Notes under the pieces: model-generated
The model's database searches: none
What the model was told of the DNA's origin: nothing
What the model saw: the letters and a program-made list of their open reading frames with translations, nothing else
Assembly: GCA_964572965.1 (NCBI GenBank)
Contig: CAZNHL010000018.1
Location: forward strand, 1-56,901
Direction of reading: 5' to 3'
DNA: 56,901 nt
Source: CAZNHL01 sp964572965
GTDB lineage: Bacteria > Bacteroidota > Bacteroidia > Cytophagales > UBA9547
In this document: one piece after another, positions 53,580 to 56,901 of the stretch
How the letters are laid out: each line of letters opens with the position of its first letter
Numbering within the stretch: the first letter of the stretch is position 1
Program-made: the position numbers and the translations under genes

Positions 53580-53909
53580 TTAGGCTTCTCCAACCGCTCC
53601 TCCGAAGTTCATTGGGAATATTGGCTCTTCAGTTACTTGTCTTATTTCACCGAACATTTCCTCATATCTACCCACATTTTCTTTCAAAGCAACCATTAAT
53701 CTTTTCGCATGCTCAGGAGAAAGTATTATTCTTGACTTTACCTTTGCTTTAGGTAAACCCGGCATCAAACGGATAAAATCTATAAAGAATTCACTGTTCG
53801 AGTGAGCTATCAAAGCTAAATTAGAGTAAGTACCTTCGGCAATGTCTTCTGGTAATTCGATGTTAATCTGAGAACCAGGTTGCTCTTCGTTATGCTTTTT
53901 GTCTGCCAT
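53580..53909 (-). CDS. DUF3467 family protein
   Basis: 109 residues from the ATG at 53909 (MADKKH). INIELPEDIAEGTYSNLALIAHSNSEFFIDFIRLMPG and SRIILSPEHAKRLMVALKENVGRYEEMFG are the family pattern. Function unknown; the gene is often found between rpoC and rpsL in Bacteroidota. Soluble, no signal peptide. A terminator lies between it and rpoC, so it may depend on readthrough. Confidence 0.85.
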   Translation of the reverse strand: MADKKHNEEQPGSQINIELPEDIAEGTYSNLALIAHSNSEFFIDFIRLMPGLPKAKVKSRIILSPEHAKRLMVALKENVGRYEEMFGEIRQVTEEPIFPMNFGGAVGEA

Positions 53910-53923
53910 GATCTTCAAAAATC

Positions 53924-53953
53924 AAGGGTTGAGGTTCTGACGCCTCAACCCTT
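53924..53953 (-). terminator. Terminator after rpoC
   Basis: Perfect 11-bp stem AAGGGTTGAGG / CCTCAACCCTT with an eight-base loop, followed on the minus strand by GATTTTTG. It lies between the rpoC stop and the DUF3467 ATG. Confidence 0.8.
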
Positions 53954-53980
53954 TCTTTAGTATTAGCTTTTATTTTTAGA

Positions 53981-56901
53981 TTAGATCACTTGATCTTTCT
54001 CTTTTTTTCTTTGTTGGAAAGCTTCTTTAGAAGTTACCAGATTTTCGTACTCGTCTTTTGATCCAACAATAATCTCATTGTAATCTCTCAAACCTGTACC
54101 TGCAGGGATCAAGTGACCTACGATTACGTTTTCCTTCAGACCTAGTAAGTAATCTGCTTTACCTCTGATAGATGCTTCACTCAGTACTTTTGTAGTTTCC
54201 TGGAATGATGCAGCAGAAATGAAACTTTCTGTACCTAAAGATGCCTGAGTAATACCCTGAAGTGTTGGAGTAGAAACAGCAGCCATTGCATCACGCACTA
54301 CTACCAGTTTCATATCACGGCGCTTCAAATTAGAATTCTCATCTCTAAGTCTTCTTACTGTAATAATCTGACCAGGCTTCAAAGTTTCAGAGTCACCGGC
54401 ATCTTCAACTACTTTCTTATCAAGGATAACATCGTTTTCCATACGGAAAGTCAATTTATCAACCACTTGATTTTGTAGGAAGTTAGTATCACCTGCTTCG
54501 ATGATCTGAACTTTCTGCATCATCTGACGAACGATAGTTTCAATGTGTTTATCATTGATCTTCACACCTTGCAGACGATATACTTCCTGAATCTCGTTAA
54601 CCAAATACTCTTGTACTGCAGTTGGCCCTTTGATACGAAGAATGTCTGTCGGAGTGATAGCACCATCAGTCAATGGAATACCTGCTCTAACAAAATCATT
54701 ATCCTGAACTAGAATGTGTTTAGACAATGGCACCATGTATTTCTTCTTCACTCCGTCTTTAGACTCGATGAAGATTTCACGGTTACCCCTCTTCACACCA
54801 CCATAAGTTACCACACCGTCGATTTCAGAAACAACAGCAGGGTTAGATGGGTTACGAGCTTCAAACAATTCTGTTACCCTTGGAAGCCCCCCTGTAATAT
54901 CGCGGGTTTTACCAATTGCTCTAGGGATTTTAACCAAAATCTGACCCGCTTTGATTTTCTCTTTATTCTCAACAGACAAGTGAGCACCTACAGGTAAGTT
55001 GTAAGTTTTTGCTTCACCAGCTTTTGATGTCAAGATCAAGGCAGGGTTTTTCGTTTTATCTTTTGTTTCGATGATTACTTTCTCTCTGTGTCCTGTCTGC
55101 TCATCAAACTCTTCTTTGAAAGTAACACCATCTTCGATAGAATCGAATTCAAGTATACCGTCAAACTCAGCCAAGATTACCGCGTTATATGGATCCCAGA
55201 AACAAAGTTCTTCACCTTTCTTAACTTTCTGACCTTCTTTAACTTTAAGGATTGCACCGTAAGGAACGTGGTTAGAAATAAGGTTTTTGCCAGAAGCATC
55301 ATTGATTTTCACCTCTCCTGAACGACCTAATACTACATCTACTGCAGCTCCTTCGTTATCTGTTGAAGAAATGAAACGGATATCTTCAAATGCAACAACA
55401 CCGTCAAATTTAGCTTTGATGTTTGCTTCTACCGCAATGTTAGAAGCAGTACCACCCACGTGGAATGTACGAAGTGTTAACTGAGTACCTGGTTCACCAA
55501 TTGACTGAGCGGCAATTACACCAACAGCTTCACCTTTTTGAACCATCTTGCCTGAAGACAAGTTACGTCCGTAACATTTTGTACAAACCCCTCTCTTAGA
55601 TTCACAAGTCAATACTGAACGGATTTCAACCGTTTCAATAGCACTTTCATCAAGAGTCTTAGCAATATCTTCAGTGAACTGCTCTCCTGACGCTACGATC
55701 AACTCATTAGAAATCGGATCATAAATATCGTGAACAGAAGTTCTACCCAAAATACGCTCAGATAAAGGTTCAATGATATCATCATTGTCTTTCAATGCTG
55801 TTACCTGCAGACCTCTTAAAGTACCGCAATCAACTTCATTGATCACCACATCCTGTGCAACGTCAACCAAACGACGAGTTAAGTAACCCGCATCGGCAGT
55901 TTTTAATGCTGTATCGGCAAGACCTTTACGAGCACCGTGAGTAGAGATGAAGTACTCGATTACATCCAGACCTTCTTTGAAGTTAGAGATAATCGGGTTT
56001 TCGATGATCTCACCCACACCACCCTGAAGGTTTTTCTGTGGTTTAGCCATCAAACCTCTCATACCACCCAACTGACGGATCTGCTCTCTAGAACCACGTG
56101 CACCTGAGTGCATCATCATGTAAATAGAGTTAAATCCTTGTTGGTCGGTTTCAAGTTTACCCATCAAAGTCTCTGTGATCTGAGAGTTGATACGAGTCCA
56201 GATATCAATAACCTGGTTATAACGCTCGTTATCAGTGATAAGACCCATCAGGTAATTAGACCAGACAGCATCCACATCTTCTTTCGCCTGAGAGATCAAT
56301 CCGTCTTTGTTGTCAGGAACCATAATATCTGCCAAACCGATCGATAGACCACCTTTGTATGCAGACTGGAACCCTAACTCTTTAATATCATCCAAGAACT
56401 TAGCGCACTTAGCGTAGCCAGCTTCTTTGAATACTAATGCAATGATCTGCTGAAGTTTCTTCTTAGTCAACAATTCGTTAACGAAACCAACTTCTGCCGG
56501 AACAGACAAGTTGAAGATCACACGACCAGCAACTGTTTCGATGATTTTGTTAACTAACTGACCGTTTTCTTTAACAATCGTCTTCACTTTAATGTGAGCG
56601 TGCTTAGAAAGACGTCCTTCGTTAATTGCAATGATTACTTCTTCGAAACCATAGAAAGTAGAACCTTCACCGGCAATTGGATATTCCGGAGTAGATTTTC
56701 TTCCTTTAGTTACGTAGTACAGACCCAACACCATGTCCTGAGATGGTACCGTTACCGGCGCACCATTGGCAGGGTTAAGAATGTTATGTGCAGCAAGCAT
56801 CAATACAGACGCTTCCAATACAGCCTCATGACCTAGTGGTACGTGTACCGCCATCTGGTCACCGTCAAAATCGGCGTTGAATGCCGTACAAACTAACGGG
56901 T
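53981..56901 (-). CDS. rpoC: RNA polymerase beta' subunit, 5' end outside the window
   Basis: At least 973 residues of the C-terminal part, open at the right edge. The active-site metal motif NADFDGDQMAVH is at the boundary (upstream of 56854). Further in: SGARGSREQIRQLGGMRGLM (bridge helix area), the four-cysteine zinc site CGTLRG / CESKRGVCTKC, GEPGTQLTLRTFHVGG (trigger loop) and GGLPRVTELFEARNPS. The gene starts right of the window. Confidence 0.97.
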   Translation of the reverse strand, partial: PLVCTAFNADFDGDQMAVHVPLGHEAVLEASVLMLAAHNILNPANGAPVTVPSQDMVLGLYYVTKGRKSTPEYPIAGEGSTFYGFEEVIIAINEGRLSKHAHIKVKTIVKENGQLVNKIIETVAGRVIFNLSVPAEVGFVNELLTKKKLQQIIALVFKEAGYAKCAKFLDDIKELGFQSAYKGGLSIGLADIMVPDNKDGLISQAKEDVDAVWSNYLMGLITDNERYNQVIDIWTRINSQITETLMGKLETDQQGFNSIYMMMHSGARGSREQIRQLGGMRGLMAKPQKNLQGGVGEIIENPIISNFKEGLDVIEYFISTHGARKGLADTALKTADAGYLTRRLVDVAQDVVINEVDCGTLRGLQVTALKDNDDIIEPLSERILGRTSVHDIYDPISNELIVASGEQFTEDIAKTLDESAIETVEIRSVLTCESKRGVCTKCYGRNLSSGKMVQKGEAVGVIAAQSIGEPGTQLTLRTFHVGGTASNIAVEANIKAKFDGVVAFEDIRFISSTDNEGAAVDVVLGRSGEVKINDASGKNLISNHVPYGAILKVKEGQKVKKGEELCFWDPYNAVILAEFDGILEFDSIEDGVTFKEEFDEQTGHREKVIIETKDKTKNPALILTSKAGEAKTYNLPVGAHLSVENKEKIKAGQILVKIPRAIGKTRDITGGLPRVTELFEARNPSNPAVVSEIDGVVTYGGVKRGNREIFIESKDGVKKKYMVPLSKHILVQDNDFVRAGIPLTDGAITPTDILRIKGPTAVQEYLVNEIQEVYRLQGVKINDKHIETIVRQMMQKVQIIEAGDTNFLQNQVVDKLTFRMENDVILDKKVVEDAGDSETLKPGQIITVRRLRDENSNLKRRDMKLVVVRDAMAAVSTPTLQGITQASLGTESFISAASFQETTKVLSEASIRGKADYLLGLKENVIVGHLIPAGTGLRDYNEIIVGSKDEYENLVTSKEAFQQRKKEKDQVI

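Overview
The window looks like a chromosomal segment of a member of the phylum Bacteroidota, most likely Cytophagales or a related order. The evidence is AT-rich DNA, repeated matches to the Bacteroidota sigma-factor promoter pattern (TTG, 17-20 nt, TAnnTTTG), the gene order rpoC - DUF3467 - rpsL - rpsG - fusA - rpsJ with no tuf, and several typical Bacteroidota families (DUF4835/PorD-like, HmuY-like, geranylgeranylglycerol-phosphate-type UbiA enzyme, CPSKY-type CcmE). The genus cannot be settled from the sequence. It is a draft assembly: three 10-N gaps lie inside genes (19560-19569, 29090-29099, 47139-47148), and rplB carries an apparent one-base frameshift.

Layout. 1-2.6 kb: a 53-residue orphan ORF with its own terminator, a HmuY-like heme-binding protein, a small membrane protein and a lipoprotein. 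2.7-6.3 kb (minus): a tightly coupled set encoding a flippase-like membrane protein, a membrane glycosyltransferase, an 83-residue protein and an OppC/DppC-type permease. ruvC diverges from it with an overlapping start codon. 7-8.4 kb: a UbiA prenyltransferase and a KdsC-like phosphatase. 8.5-11.4 kb: a DinB-fold protein, then a GtrII-like glucosyltransferase and an ALG5-like glycosyltransferase. 11.4-17 kb: a DUF2520 protein and a cytochrome c maturation cluster ccmB-C-D-E-F. 17-21.3 kb: a four-gene unit (kinase-fold protein, small exported protein, HTTM-like membrane protein, alkaline-phosphatase-fold lipid/phosphoethanolamine transferase-like enzyme). 21.4-27.1 kb: a glycosyltransferase with an LpxH-like phosphoesterase, an FtsB/DivIC protein, enolase, a DUF4835 protein and HemJ.

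27.1-28.7 kb is an accessory patch of gene remnants and two related long palindromes. It is followed on the plus strand by dnaE and trxA. 33.0-47.4 kb (minus) is the complete S10-spc-alpha ribosomal block from rplC to rplQ, including secY, map, infA and rpoA. 47.6-50.1 kb is an interruption: tRNA-Asn(GTT), an HtrA/DegP-type protease and a degenerate H-NOX protein, the last two on the opposite strand. 50.2-56.9 kb holds rpsJ, fusA, rpsG, rpsL (the str cluster), DUF3467 and the 3' three-quarters of rpoC, which runs off the right edge.

How the parts work together: most of the window is housekeeping (translation, transcription, replication, glycolysis, recombination, division) plus envelope building (LPS/KDO, glycolipid and glycosyl transfer, cytochrome c). 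The most unusual items are the H-NOX protein in which the haem-ligating histidine is replaced by glutamate, the kinase-fold/HTTM/phosphoethanolamine-transferase-like operon, the rpsJ/rplC split, and the covarying palindromes flanking a small gene graveyard.
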